Assembly (NCBI RefSeq): GCF_902686445.1
Contig: NC_062232.1
Location: 12,693,105 to 12,757,104, forward strand
DNA length: 64,000 bases
Reading direction: 5' to 3'
Source: Sciurus carolinensis
Lineage: Eukaryota; Chordata; Mammalia; Rodentia; Sciuridae
Shown: piece by piece, positions 36,660-46,339 of the stretch
Numbering within the stretch: the first letter of the stretch is position 1
Layout of the letters: each line of letters starts with the position of its first letter
Position numbers and translations under genes: made by a program
Notes under the pieces: generated by a model
What the model saw: the letters and a program-made list of their open reading frames with translations, nothing else
What the model was told of the DNA's origin: nothing
Database searches by the model: none

Positions 36660-37225
36660 TCTTTAGTTTTTTGAGATTGGCTTATCTCACTTAGCATGAT
36701 ATTCTCCAATTTCATCCATTTGCCTGCAAATGCCATAATTTATCATTCTTCATGGCGGAGTATATTCCATTGTATATATATGCCACAGTTTCTTTATCCA
36801 TTCATCAACTGAAGGGCATCTAGGTTGGTTCCCCAATTAGAATGGCGATTATCAAGAACACAAGCACAATAGGTGTTGGCGAGGATGTGGGGAGAAAGGT
36901 ACACTCATACATGGTTGGTGGGGTTGCAAATTAGTGCAGCCACTCTGGAAAGCAGTATGGGGATTCCTCAGAAAGCTTGGAATGGAACGACCATTTGACC
37001 CAGCTATCCCACTCCTTGGCCTATACCCAAAGGACTTAAAATCAGCATACTACAGAGATACAGCCACATCAATGTTCATTGCTGCTCAATTCACCATAGC
37101 CAGTTGGGGAAATAACAGAATGAATCAAACAACATTGCCCTATGTAAATTTATGATTACACAAATGGTATGCCTTGACCCCATGTACAAATAGAGAAATA
37201 ACATGTATCCCATTTGTTTACAATA
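36660..37225 (+). mobile_element. Young L1 3' end with scrambled segment order
   Basis: Three parts. 36660-36830 is the complement of the penultimate part of L1 (TTGAGATTGGCTTATCTCAC to AGGTTGGTTCC). 36831-37100 is sense ORF2 (AATTAGAATGGCGATTATCA to CACCATAGCCAG). 37101-37225 is the sense 3' UTR end (AATAACAGAATGAATCAAAC to CATTTGTTTACAATAATT). In an ordinary copy the order is middle, penultimate, end; here the penultimate block is inverted and placed first, and the G-rich tract is missing. Compare the ordered copy at 55.4-57.1 kb. Non-coding remnant. Confidence 0.85.
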
Positions 37226-37684
37226 ATTAAAAAAAATGATGTTGATTTTTGTTGTTCAAAATGCATATTGATTTTCTTCTTTGGGGTTGGATGATGAATA
37301 GGAGACATTTAAAGGGGGGCATATATAGAATTTACCACATATCTAGAATGTGAACACTTATAACATGGTACTTATCTAGGTACTTTTTTTTTTTTAATCA
37401 CAGTTGATGTTCTCACTGTTTCACTCTCACACTCTATTCCTTAATGGTTACCTGATGTAAATATTTTTATGCTGTAGTGTGAATTGATTGGATGTCTTTA
37501 GATTATTTAGTGAAATTGTGCCCAACAGCATCAGGATTCATCTGTCCTAGGTGACCCTGTGGGCCTGTGCTCTAATTTGCCAGGTCTTCCCCGAAAAGCA
37601 GATGCTGTATCAGTTTGAATGTACAGTCATCAGTTTTGGATGGAATTGTTATGTACCATCTAACTTTCTCTCCTGCTCTTTCAG

Positions 37685-37782
37685 CTCCTTATGAAGCTAG
37701 ACAGCCACTTGTCCAGCCAGAGGGACCCTCGTCTGGGGGTCCAGGAGCCAAACCCCTTCGGCATCAGGCTTCCCTTATCCGG
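37685..37782 (+). CDS. REPS2: REPS2 internal exon: linker before EH2
   Basis: A 98-bp exon that, with the carried G, gives 33 codons: APYEARQPLVQPEGPSSGGP followed by GAKPLRHQASLIR. It ends on a codon boundary at CGG, with a consensus donor GTAAGT from 37783. Basic plus Ser residues (LRHQASLIR, continuing to SFS in the next exon) form an RxxS-type context that could be a 14-3-3 or basophilic kinase site (inference). The acceptor tract is CTCTCCTGCTCTTTCAG. Gly/Ser/Pro content again suggests disorder. Intact, no odd features. The open frame continues 12 codons into the intron before a stop, so intron retention would truncate the protein. Confidence 0.93.
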
Positions 37783-39019
37783 GTAAGTGATGATATAGAC
37801 ATGCCAGTGAAAGAGTAAAGAAAAAACTTGGAACTTTGGGGATGTGGCTTTTTGATGGGCCCTCTTTCATCACAGGGAAGATATGTAACTACCTTCTTGT
37901 ACAAAGACTGCATTTCTTGTTCTGTTGCTTGTATGTATTCTATCATGTTTACGTCTACCCCTTTTCAATGTCTTTAGATAAACCAGGCTGGTTCTTGATT
38001 TTAGTTTTTGATCTTTAGCTCTAAAACATCCTTCCACCTTTATCTGCCCAATCATTAGGTAACTCCTTCAGGAGAACTTCACTTCTTCTAAAGCAGTTGG
38101 TCTTGTCTATACCTTTTCTTTGTTATGATTAATTCAGTACATACTTGTTTTCCATTTGTTTTGTGCTTTCAATTATGTGGCAAACTTTTGAAAGGCAGCA
38201 GTACTTCCATATTCTCTCACTACCTAGGACAGTGCCATTTGGAGAATAGTTATTTTACAAGTGGCAGAAACTACTGTTTTATATGTCATAGATACAAAGA
38301 ACAGGTGATATCTCATTTTTTCCTGACCACATCACAACTTTAGACAATTTCAGTTTATCCTGTCTTTTCCAATAGATAAAGAGCTCTTACTTTTTTCTAT
38401 GTCTACAGCTGTTGTCTTGTGTAGTTATCTCTGAGTCCCGTGGAAATGTCACATTTCAGAACAATGATGTGTGTGTGCTTGTGTGTGTGTCTGCTTGCAG
38501 AGGATAAATTACAAAAAGCTATGCTTATTATTTAACACTAAATATAAGAGGAAGTGGGGTGGTTTGTATAACATTTCAATTGTATGATTCAGGAAGAAGG
38601 ATCATTTACTCACAGGAGAGTTCTACTTAAAACAGAAAGTGATATTGAGCACTGTCATAAGAAGTGGACTGCTAGACTAGAATGGAATAGACAACATCTG
38701 AGGAAGATCCTGGAGTTCACTGAATCCCTTCTGGGGATGGGATGCTGTGTTAGGCATGGTGCAGTACTTGATCTTCTAAAGTGGTACTCTGTGTCTAAAG
38801 AACTTTCTTAAAGATAATAATTTAGCCATGTGAGATGTATTTCATGCCTCCTATAACCATAAGCTCTAGGTACTGCTTTATTAGTTTAAATGAGTTGACT
38901 GTGGCTGAGGAGTTCAAGCAACTAGTCTAATGTTTTATTCATAGGTAGTGAGTGTCAGAGCCAGAATTTGAGTCAAGGCCAGTCCAGTGTCAAAACCTGC
39001 CCTTTGAAATAATTCGCCC

Positions 39020-39102
39020 AAGCGGGTGATTAGCTCGGCCTGTAGAGCGCTTGCTGAGTGTGTGCACGGGCCTGGGTTCGAATCCCCAGCACCTTGGAAG
39101 AA
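39020..39102 (+). mobile_element. ID SINE with intact tRNA-like promoter boxes
   Basis: GCGGGTGATTAGCTCGGCCT, TAGAGCGCTTGCTGAGTG and GGGTTCGAATCCCCAGCACC. The B-box core GGTTCGAATCC is a perfect tRNA-type match. It ends in an A/G-rich tail, and no CCA-stem complement is formed, so it is a SINE rather than a tRNA gene. Confidence 0.82.
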
Positions 39103-39212
39103 AGCCAAAAATGAAATAATTTGCCCATTAGAGTTCTATATTATAAGTCTAGGTTCTAGAGTTGCCTCATAAACAAACTTCGGGTATAGTAAAAAGTATC
39201 CTTTTAGTGTGC

Positions 39213-39292
39213 TTGTGTGGTGTTTTGTATGGAACCTACAGCCTCACACATGCTAGACAAATGCTTTACCACTGGGCTACATAACCAGCCTA
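39213..39292 (-). mobile_element. ID SINE, antisense
   Basis: ACCTACAGCCTCACACATGC, TAGACAAATGCTTTACCACT and GGGCTACATAACCAGCC. Flanked by AAAAAGTATC / AAAAAGTATT. Confidence 0.78.
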
Positions 39293-39304
39293 AAAAGTAT
39301 TCTT

Positions 39305-39443
39305 TTTTAAAAAAAATTTTGTAGCTGTAGATGGATAGCATGCCTTTATTTTATTTTTTAATTTTTATGTGGTGCTAAGAATCTAACCCAGTGCCTCACA
39401 TGTGCTGGGCAAGCACTGTGCCACTGAACTAGAGTCCCAGTCC
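39305..39443 (-). mobile_element. ID SINE with conserved extended tail, antisense
   Basis: TTTTGTAGCTGTAGATGGAT, ATTTTTATGTGGTGCTAAGA and GGGCAAGCACTGTGCCACTG. CTAAAAAGTATTCTT on both sides (39291-39305 and 39445-39459) is the target-site duplication. Confidence 0.85.
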
Positions 39444-39939
39444 CTAAAAAGTATTCTTGAAAATCCCTTATTGGTACCACATTGGATAATTAAGATGCCA
39501 TTCTCTCCCAAGGTCTACGCAGCTCAATTTTACCCCCAACTTGGAACAGATAGTTGTTTCTTCAGCTGAGCCCCAGATGTAGTAGTTGGCTGCATTTAGA
39601 GATCCTGTGGTACAAAAATATGTGCTTCTAAACATGAGGATCACATCCATTGTGGAGGCATATTTATGTTGGGGACGGCATTGGAGGCATTGGGATTCAT
39701 CCCAAAACTCTCCAGGTTGTGATTGTGCAGGTTCCTGCAGAGTATGTTCTGGTTATATGGAGATTAAATCTTTAATGTTTAGGATGATGATCAAACAAGC
39801 AGTGAATTGTGAGCTTTGCAGTGGCAGGACAGGAGTTCCTGAATGCCTTCTACCAAGCCCCTGGAAGAGATGACCATGAGTGCTTACTTGGTTTGGTGCC
39901 TCTGACTTCTCTTCTGATCTTCAGGTACTCCATTCTGCT

Positions 39940-40090
39940 CATAAACATGCTCCTTGAGCTATTCACTCATAAGTGCTCTGTGTACTGTGTTGAGGATACA
40001 AAAATGAGGTCTAACACTAGCAGTCCCTGCCCTCATAGAGCTTACAGGCTATTGGAGGAAATGTTTATTAACCAAACCATCCCAAAGTGA
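39940..40090 (-). mobile_element. L2-type fossil fragment, antisense
   Basis: GTTGAGGATACAAAAATGAG, CCCTGCCCTCATAGAGCTTA and CAGGCTATTGGAGGAAATG match the complement of the L2 3' end. Confidence 0.5.
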
Positions 40091-40560
40091 ATATACGATT
40101 ATTGGTGGGCCAAAGCAAACTCCTTTTAATAATGGCCACATCTTTGGGCCCCTAGGTCAAAATTACAGCAGGATGAACCAACCAGCACCTGAAAAAGTGA
40201 AGTAGGGCAAAGAGACCCCAGCAACAGTTATGATATGTGATGTGAACAAAAATTATACTGTGCTTCTAGGATGAAAAATGGGGGTATGGGGGTGACATAG
40301 CTGGACAGACAGGTACTGATCAGCAGTGCTTCTGTGGGGGAATAGCATTATGAGTTGAACTTAGAAGAATACAGAGATATTAACCAGGTTGGTGTATGGG
40401 GGCAGGCAGGAGGACAGAATTGCCTATACAAAGACATTTTCCATGTGCTTAGCATTTTGTGCACATTCATTCTTTCAGTGTTACAACTATCTATATTTTG
40501 AGTTAATTACTGTTATCCAATTTTTAGGTAATAAAACCTGAGGTTTAAATACTTAAGGTT

Positions 40561-40697
40561 TGGGCCAGGGCTATAGCTCAGTTGGTAGAGTACTTGCCTT
40601 GCCTGCACAAGGACCTGGGTTCAATCCCCAGCAACACCAAAATAAATAAATAAATAAATAAGTAGGTAAGTAAGTAAGCAAAGAAAGAAAGAAATTT
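40561..40697 (+). mobile_element. ID SINE with AAAT/AAGT tail
   Basis: GGGCTATAGCTCAGTTGGTA, GAGTACTTGCCTTGCCTGCA and GGGTTCAATCCCCAGCAAC, then (AAAT)n and (AAGT)n/(AAAG)n tail. Confidence 0.86.
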
Positions 40698-41645
40698 AGT
40701 TTGCGGAAGGTCACAGTTAGGAAGTTGTAGGATCAGAATTCAAATACATTCTCTTGACCAATTGCTGGTTTAGGAACTGGATGGATGATGATGTCATTTT
40801 GAACTAGGAAGCACGAGATGAAAAACTGGTGGTGGGAAAGAACCAGTGCATAGGTCAGTGTTGGATGTTAGGTACTGACTGAGCTTCTGAAAGCATGGAG
40901 GAAGTAACCAGGAGTTGGTAGGTTCAGTGAGATCTGGAGATTTGGTGAGAGCTGAAGCTGGACATATTATTTGACAGCAGTTGGCCATCCGAAGGTCTTG
41001 TGGTATACTGTAGAAAACTGCCCTGGGAGTCATGACAAATGACTCAGCATGGATTTAACAATGCATTGTAACAATCTACCACAGTCTGATTTTCTTAATG
41101 TTTGTTTGGCATCAGTAGAGATTCTCCTGCCACCTGTTTGAAGCATGGCCTTGTTCAAGGTGAGAGCAAGGAGCCTTTCTTATTCAGGATAGCAGTCAGT
41201 GGTTTTTGTGGCTGATGTATTTTTCTTTCTTCAGTTCTTAGGTTTCCTTCTTATGCCTGTTAACTTGGTTTGGCTGGACTCCATGTTCCAGAAAACGGAA
41301 TGCCAACCTGAATTAGTCATGGAGATGAGGAGATTTGAAGTGAAGGTTGTTGGTGGTAGGGGATTAGTATTTATCAGGCATGGTACTAGGCTAGCTAGGT
41401 TGACTAATTCCTCTCACTTTGTCATATTCCTGTGCTGATGGCAACCCTCTCTCTTTCTTCTAGCTTCCTTTATGATCTGGTATGCAGATCCTTTCTGCCT
41501 GATTAGAAGGGTACATGGCCTCTAGGGTCCTAGGGGAGACCTTTAGGGACCCCTGACTAGTGCCATTATATATCATGGATGTGGCATTTTACAGGGGCTT
41601 ATATGCCAAAATTAGTATCCAAACATCAGAATGATTAGTCTTTTT

Positions 41646-41777
41646 TTTTAAATTTGTAGTTATAGATGGACATCATGCCTTTATTTAATTTATTTTTTTA
41701 ATGCAATGCTAAGGAATGAACCCAGTGCCTCACATGTGCTAGGCAAGTACTCTGCCACTGAGCTACAGCCCAGCACC
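41646..41777 (-). mobile_element. ID SINE with extended tail and perfect 15-bp TSD
   Basis: TTGTAGTTATAGATGGACAT, TTTAATGCAATGCTAAGGAA and GCAAGTACTCTGCCACTGAG. ATGATTAGTCTTTTT is identical at 41631-41645 and 41778-41792. Confidence 0.9.
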
Positions 41778-41919
41778 ATGATTAGTCTTTTTACTTAACA
41801 TTTTATGAATTTCACTTTTTTTTTGGTTCAGATGTTAGATGATGTTACCTCTGACATTTCAGGTACAAAGCATAACCTATGTTGGTAGATGGTTGATAGT
41901 GGTTTGTAAAGAAATTAAG

Positions 41920-42138
41920 CCAGGAATGATGCTGTACACCTTTAATCCCAGACATGCTGAGGCAGGAGGATCACAAGTTCAAGGAGAGCCTCAAAAACAA
42001 CTTAGTGAGACACAAAGGAGAAAGAGAGAGGGAGGGAGAGGAAGAGAAGGAGAGAGAGAGGGAGGGAAGGGAGAAGGGAGAAGAAGAGAGAGAGGAAAGA
42101 GAGAGAGAGAGAAAAAAAAAGAAAGAAAGAATAAATAA
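41920..42138 (+). mobile_element. Composite SINE 5' half ending in GA tract
   Basis: AAGCCAGGAATGATGCTGTA, GCTGAGGCAGGAGGATCACA and CAACTTAGTGAGACACAAAG are B1-like. The ID half is replaced by about 110 bases of purine repeat. Confidence 0.78.
42013..42130. repeat. Purine-only GA/GGA tract
   Basis: About 118 bases with virtually only A and G (GGAGAAAGAGAGAGGGAGGG type), ending GAAAGAAAGAATAAATAAAT. It can form triplex (H-DNA) in principle. It lies directly next to the outer edge of the left inverted arm. Confidence 0.92.
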
Positions 42139-42386
42139 ATCAAGTTCAGGACTAAAAAGAAGTTAGGAAGATATAACCAGGGAAGCAGGATGAAAACCAA
42201 GAGAGCGTGGCATGACAGACACATAATGATGAGAGCATTTTAAGAAGGTGGTCAATGCCAATAGGTGCCTAGAAGTCAAATAAGACAAGGACTTAACATA
42301 AGATAGTTTCTAGCAACCCAGGTAAACACAGAGGCTGGATATGGAGTGAAAGGAAAAGATACACTTCAAAATCCTCTGCCACGCCA

Positions 42387-42585
42387 GGCACAATGCCACA
42401 TACCTGTAATCCCAGCGGCTAGGGAGGCTGAGACAGGAGGATCACAAGTTCGAAGCCAGCCTCGGCAAAAGTGAGGACTAAGCAACTCAGTGAGACCCTG
42501 TCTCTAAATAAAACATGGAAATGGCTGGAAATGTGGCTCAGTAGTTAAGCACCCCTGGGTTCAATCCCTTATTGAACCAAAATAT
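42387..42585 (+). mobile_element. Composite SINE in left arm of inverted repeat
   Basis: CCAGGCACAATGCCACATAC, GTAATCCCAGCGGCTAGGGA and GTTCGAAGCCAGCCTCGGCA, with an ID half GGCTGGAAATGTGGCTCAGT and GGGTTCAATCCCTT. Confidence 0.88.
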
Positions 42586-42729
42586 AATTTTTTATGCCAA
42601 AAAATTATAAATTTCCTTTCCTGCTTCATCTCTTATCAGTTGTGTAGAGATCATTTTGGGATTTGTTTTTCACAAATTATACTAAAAATTAAGACCCTGT
42701 AGTCATTTGTAATTTTGCTGGCATAGGAT

Positions 42730-42940
42730 TTTTTTTTTTTTGGAACCAGGGATTGAACTCAGGGGCACTTGGCCACTGAGCCACATCCCCAGCCCTATTT
42801 CGTATTTTATTTAGAGACAGTGTCTCACTGAGTTGCTTAGTCCTCACTTTTGCCGAGGCTGGCTTCGAACTTGTGATCCTCCTGCCTCAGCCTCCCTAGC
42901 CGCTGGGATTACAGGTATGTGGCATTGTGCCTGGCGTGGC
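42730..42940 (-). mobile_element. Composite SINE in right arm of inverted repeat
   Basis: GGAACCAGGGATTGAACTCA to TGTGGCATTGTGCCTGGCGT. It shares the diagnostic TAGCCGCTGGGATTACAG variant with the left-arm SINE. Confidence 0.88.
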
Positions 42941-43375
42941 AGAGGATTTTGAAGTGTATCTTTTCCTTTCACTCCATATCCCAGCCTCTGTGTTTACCTG
43001 GGTTGCTAGAAACTATCTTATGTTAAGTCCTTGTCTTATTTGACTTCTAGGCACCTATTGGCATTGACCACCTTCTTAAAATGCTCTCATCATTATGTGT
43101 CTGTCGTGCCACGCTCTCTTGGTTTTCATCCTGCTTCCCTGGTTACATCTTCCTAACTTCTTTTCAGTACTGAACTTTATTTGTTTGTTTACTTATTTAT
43201 TTATTTATTTTCCCTCCCTCCCCCCAAGGAGGCTGATGACCATATATCAACAGCAGCCAGATATCCTCACTCAAATGTCTGTCTCATTGTCACTTTCAAC
43301 TGAGATGTCTAACTCACAAAACCAACCCTCACTGTTCCTGTCTTGAAATCCTCAACCCCTTAGCACAGACCAAGC

Positions 43376-43584
43376 CAGGTGCAGTGGAACATGCCTGTGA
43401 TCCCAGAAGCTTGGGAGGCTGAGGCAGGATGACCACAAGTTCAAAGCCAGTCTGAGAACTTAGTGATGTCCTAAAAGTAAATTAGTGAGACTCTGTCTCA
43501 TGATAAAATATAAAAAAAGGACTGGGGATGTGGCTCAGTGGTTAAGTGACCCTGGTTTCAATACCCAGTACAAAAAGAAAATAA
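43376..43584 (+). mobile_element. Composite SINE
   Basis: CCAGGTGCAGTGGAACATGC, GGGAGGCTGAGGCAGGATGA, then GGACTGGGGATGTGGCTCAG and GGTTTCAATACCCAGTAC. Confidence 0.87.
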
Positions 43585-43589
43585 CCATT

Positions 43590-44008
43590 AGTGTTACTGA
43601 AAACTTGGTCCTTGTCCCCAGTGTCAATCCAATAATGAGGACATATTTTTGAGAAAAAAGTAAAAAAGGTTTTATTGCTTTGCTAGCAAAGGAGAAGAAT
43701 AGGGGAGTCCTGTCCCAGAGGCTGTGATTCTGCCCATCAGGGGAACAGAAGTTATTCAGAGGCTACATTACTCGTGTGTTCTGTGTTAGGAGTTGTAATT
43801 CACTTTTTTTTGGCGGGGGAGACAGTCATTTCTGAGATCTGGTACCATCCCCCAAGTCTGAATTACTTAGTTTCTGTGGAGGGTGTGTGCTCAGGGACAG
43901 ATAACTCTGCCTAGGAAAGGGAAGAATGGTAATCCTGTTTCCCCTGAGACTAGGGAGGGGGAGAGATTAAGGAGAAGCAGGGAGAGAGGAAGAGAAAGAA
44001 ACATGTCC
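43590..44008 (-). mobile_element. Possible solo LTR, antisense
   Basis: On the minus strand the segment begins TGGACATGTTTC and ends AAGTTTTCAGTAACA (TG…CA). It has an AATAAA signal (complement at 43671-43676, GGTTTTATTGC) and a ~75-base tail after it, the layout of a retroviral-type LTR. No internal genes and no clear flanking duplication are seen. Low certainty. Confidence 0.4.
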
Positions 44009-44025
44009 ATTTTAAAAATAAATTG

Positions 44026-44947
44026 TTTTTTTTCTTTTTTTTATTATTGTAAACAAATGGGATACATGTTGTTTCTCTGTACATGGAGTAAAGGCATACC
44101 ATTTGTGTAATCATAAATTTACATAGGGTAATGTTGTTTGATTCATTCTGATATTTTTTCCCTTCCCCCCCTCCCCTCCCACCCCTCTTTTCCCTCTATA
44201 CAGTCCTTCCTTCCTCCATTCTTGCCCCCCTCCCTAACCCTAACTCTAACCCTAACACTAACCCCTCCCACCCCCCATTATGTGTCATCATCCACTTATC
44301 AGCGAGATCATTCGTCCTTTGGTTTTTTGAGATTGGCTTATCTCACTTAGCATGATATTCTCCAATTTCATCCATTTGCCTGCAAATGCCATAATTTTAT
44401 CATTCTTTATGGCTGAGTAATATTCCATTGTATATATATATATACCACATTTTCTTTATCCATTCATCAATTGAAGGACATCTAGGTTGGTTCCACAATC
44501 TGGCTATGGTGAATTGACAGCTATGAACATTGATGTGGCTGTATCTCTGTAGTATGCTGATTTTAAGTCCTTTGGGTATAGGCCAAGGAGTGGGATAGCT
44601 GGGTCAAATGGTGGTTCCATTCCAAGTTTTCTAAGGAGTCTCCACACTGCTTTCCAGAGTGGCTGCACTAATTTGCAGCCCCACCAGCAATGTAAGAGTG
44701 TACCTTTCTCCCCAAATCCTCGCCAACACCTGTTGTTGCTTGTATTCTTGATAATCGCCATTCTAATTGGGGTGAGATGGAATCTTAGGGTGGTTTTGAT
44801 TTGCATTTCTCTTATTAGTAGAGATGTTGAACATTTTTCCATATGTTTGTTGATTGCTTGTAGATCTTCTTCTGTGAAGTGTCTATTTATTTCCTTAGCC
44901 CATTTGTCGATTGGATTATTTGCATTCTTGGTGTAGAGTTTTTTGAG
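44026..44947 (-). mobile_element. Young 5'-truncated L1, antisense
   Basis: From T tract and AATGGGATACATGTTGTTTC through the C/T-rich 3' UTR complement to ORF2 complement (TCTTCTGTGAAGTGTCTATT, ending at TTTTTTGAG). Flanked by TTAAAAATAAATTG (44012-44025) and TTAAAAAAATAAATAATTG (44948-44966), a probable target-site duplication. The minus-strand ORF2 tail (44504-44842 part) reads well but is broken by a one-base loss near 44517. It carries telomere-like CCCTAA motifs at 44232-44264. Confidence 0.88.
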
Positions 44948-44962
44948 TTAAAAAAATAAATA

Positions 44963-45120
44963 ATTGTGCTAGTTGTGGTGGTGCACAGCTGTAATCCCAG
45001 TGACTTGGGAGGGTGAGGCAGGAGGAAAAAAAAAAAAAAACCACATTTAAAAAAAAGACCTGCGGATGTTACTCAGTGCTTAAGAGCCCCTTGATCCAAT
45101 CCCTGGTACTAATAAATACA
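44963..45120 (+). mobile_element. Degenerate composite SINE
   Basis: TAGTTGTGGTGGTGCACAGC, GGGAGGGTGAGGCAGGAGG, an internal poly-A, then TGCGGATGTTACTCAGTGCT and TGATCCAATCCCTGGTAC. Middle part deleted. Confidence 0.75.
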
Positions 45121-46339
45121 TAAGTAAAAATAAAAATATAAATAAGTTGCAGTGACAAAGCAGCAAGAGCTCTATTCAAAGCATAAAATGGACCACTGCT
45201 ATAGCTTGAAAAGATGTTTCTTTAACTTGGTTGTGTCCCTCCCTCTTTCATTTGCTCTTTCCCCCCTTCTCCTCCTCCCTCTTTTTGCAGTGCTGGGGAT
45301 TAGTTATCTCTCTTCTTCCTCCCCAGTTTTACTCAGTCTCAGGTTCTTGCCATTTTCCTTCCTCTGGGCTTAATTTCAGGTACATAGGTCAGTCAGTGGA
45401 TTCTCTCTGCTCCTTGCGTACTTGTGGAATGATTCTGAAGCAAAAAGCAAGTGGGGTAAAGGAAAGCAACAGAAACAAATACTCCAGAGTGTCTGTTGGA
45501 GTGCTGTTGGCATAAATCAGAAGAGTATTGCTGGTTACTCAAGGAAATTGTTTATTCTGAGTCTTTCTGAGAGGCTGACATTGCACTGAGAGAACTTTTT
45601 TGTGCTATGAAAATATTTTGTGAGTGGACTACAGCAGTATGCCGGCAGGATTAGGAGAACAGAGAATAGAGAATGGCTGAAAGACGAGGATGGGAATGAG
45701 TTGAGTCATGACAGTTAGTGCTATGAACTGGGAAGAGTAGAGAAGCAGGCCAACAAATGAGGCATTCTGGTACTGTCTTACCCAATCTGATTTTCTTACT
45801 TACTACTTAGCCAAGTAAGTGACCCACAAAGCAGCTGGGGACCGCCAGGGCTCCTTCAGACTTTAGGGAATTTGCTATTGAGGCACCAGCTGGCCTCAGT
45901 GTATGTGTGTGCATGTGCGCATGTGTTTTGAGTAGCGCCTTTGGCATTGTCTTTCTTATTTTTGAATCTTTACCCTCTCCCATTGCCTAAGAGCACTGAT
46001 CTTGACTCTGTCACAGTATCCCTGTGGTTACTTCAGCATAATGTCACTTTCACATTTAGTTCTTGCACTTTATTTTTCATATCTTTTGGACATGCAGGCT
46101 AATGATGAGCCATTTGAAGAAATGTAGATGGATGTATTTGTGAGTGACTTCAGTTAACCCACTTGGTGAAGAACAAAACACCTCATGATGGTCTTTCTCC
46201 TTACAGAACCACAGGGAAAGAACTCTTAAGGGTTTGGTTGTTTCAGATTATGCAGTGAACAGCACAGATGTTATTATTTTTGGCTGTGAGTTGTAAGCTT
46301 TCAAAGATTCTTATTCTTCAGAGCAATTACTAGAGATTT

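Larger units (their letters stand above)
32463..37684 (+). other. REPS2: REPS2 intron, 5.2 kb
   Basis: Intron with a 28-base T run, a MIR, an old antisense L1 interrupted by a SINE, an ID SINE with perfect target-site duplication, a CT-rich microsatellite, a 31-bp tandem duplication and a rearranged young L1. 32463-33260 and 36010-36650 are AT-rich with no recognisable element. The acceptor is a good pyrimidine tract ending TTTCAG at 37684. Confidence 0.85.
42133..43184. repeat. Large inverted duplication (~380-bp arms, ~290-bp spacer)
   Basis: Left arm 42133-42513 and right arm 42806-43184 are reverse complements. Left has GAAGTTAGGAAGATATAACC, CATAATGATGAGAGCATTTT, CCTAGAAGTCAAATAAGACA and CTTCAAAATCCTCTGCCACG; the complement of each appears in the right arm with only a few single-base differences. 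About 250 bp of each arm is not SINE, so two SINEs pairing cannot explain it. The inner parts (42387-42585 + and 42730-42940 -) are composite SINE copies that diverge towards the centre. Confidence 0.93.

Noticed and set aside
37783..37818. Exon extension downstream of the 37685-37782 exon
   Set aside because: The frame continues 12 codons to a stop, but a consensus GTAAGT donor sits at 37783 and the next exon joins in frame.
39020..39100. tRNA gene, because of A and B box matches
   Set aside because: The cloverleaf stems do not close and the sequence is an ID SINE with A-rich tail, like many others in the window.
41991..42224. Overlapping frames rich in Glu/Arg/Lys or Ser/Leu/Phe
   Set aside because: They translate the GA/CT purine-pyrimidine tract and the inverted-repeat arm; low complexity, no gene evidence.
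44232..44264. True interstitial telomeric repeat from chromosome fusion
   Set aside because: The motif is imperfect, only about 30 bases, and occurs at the same position in two L1 3' UTRs; it belongs to the L1.
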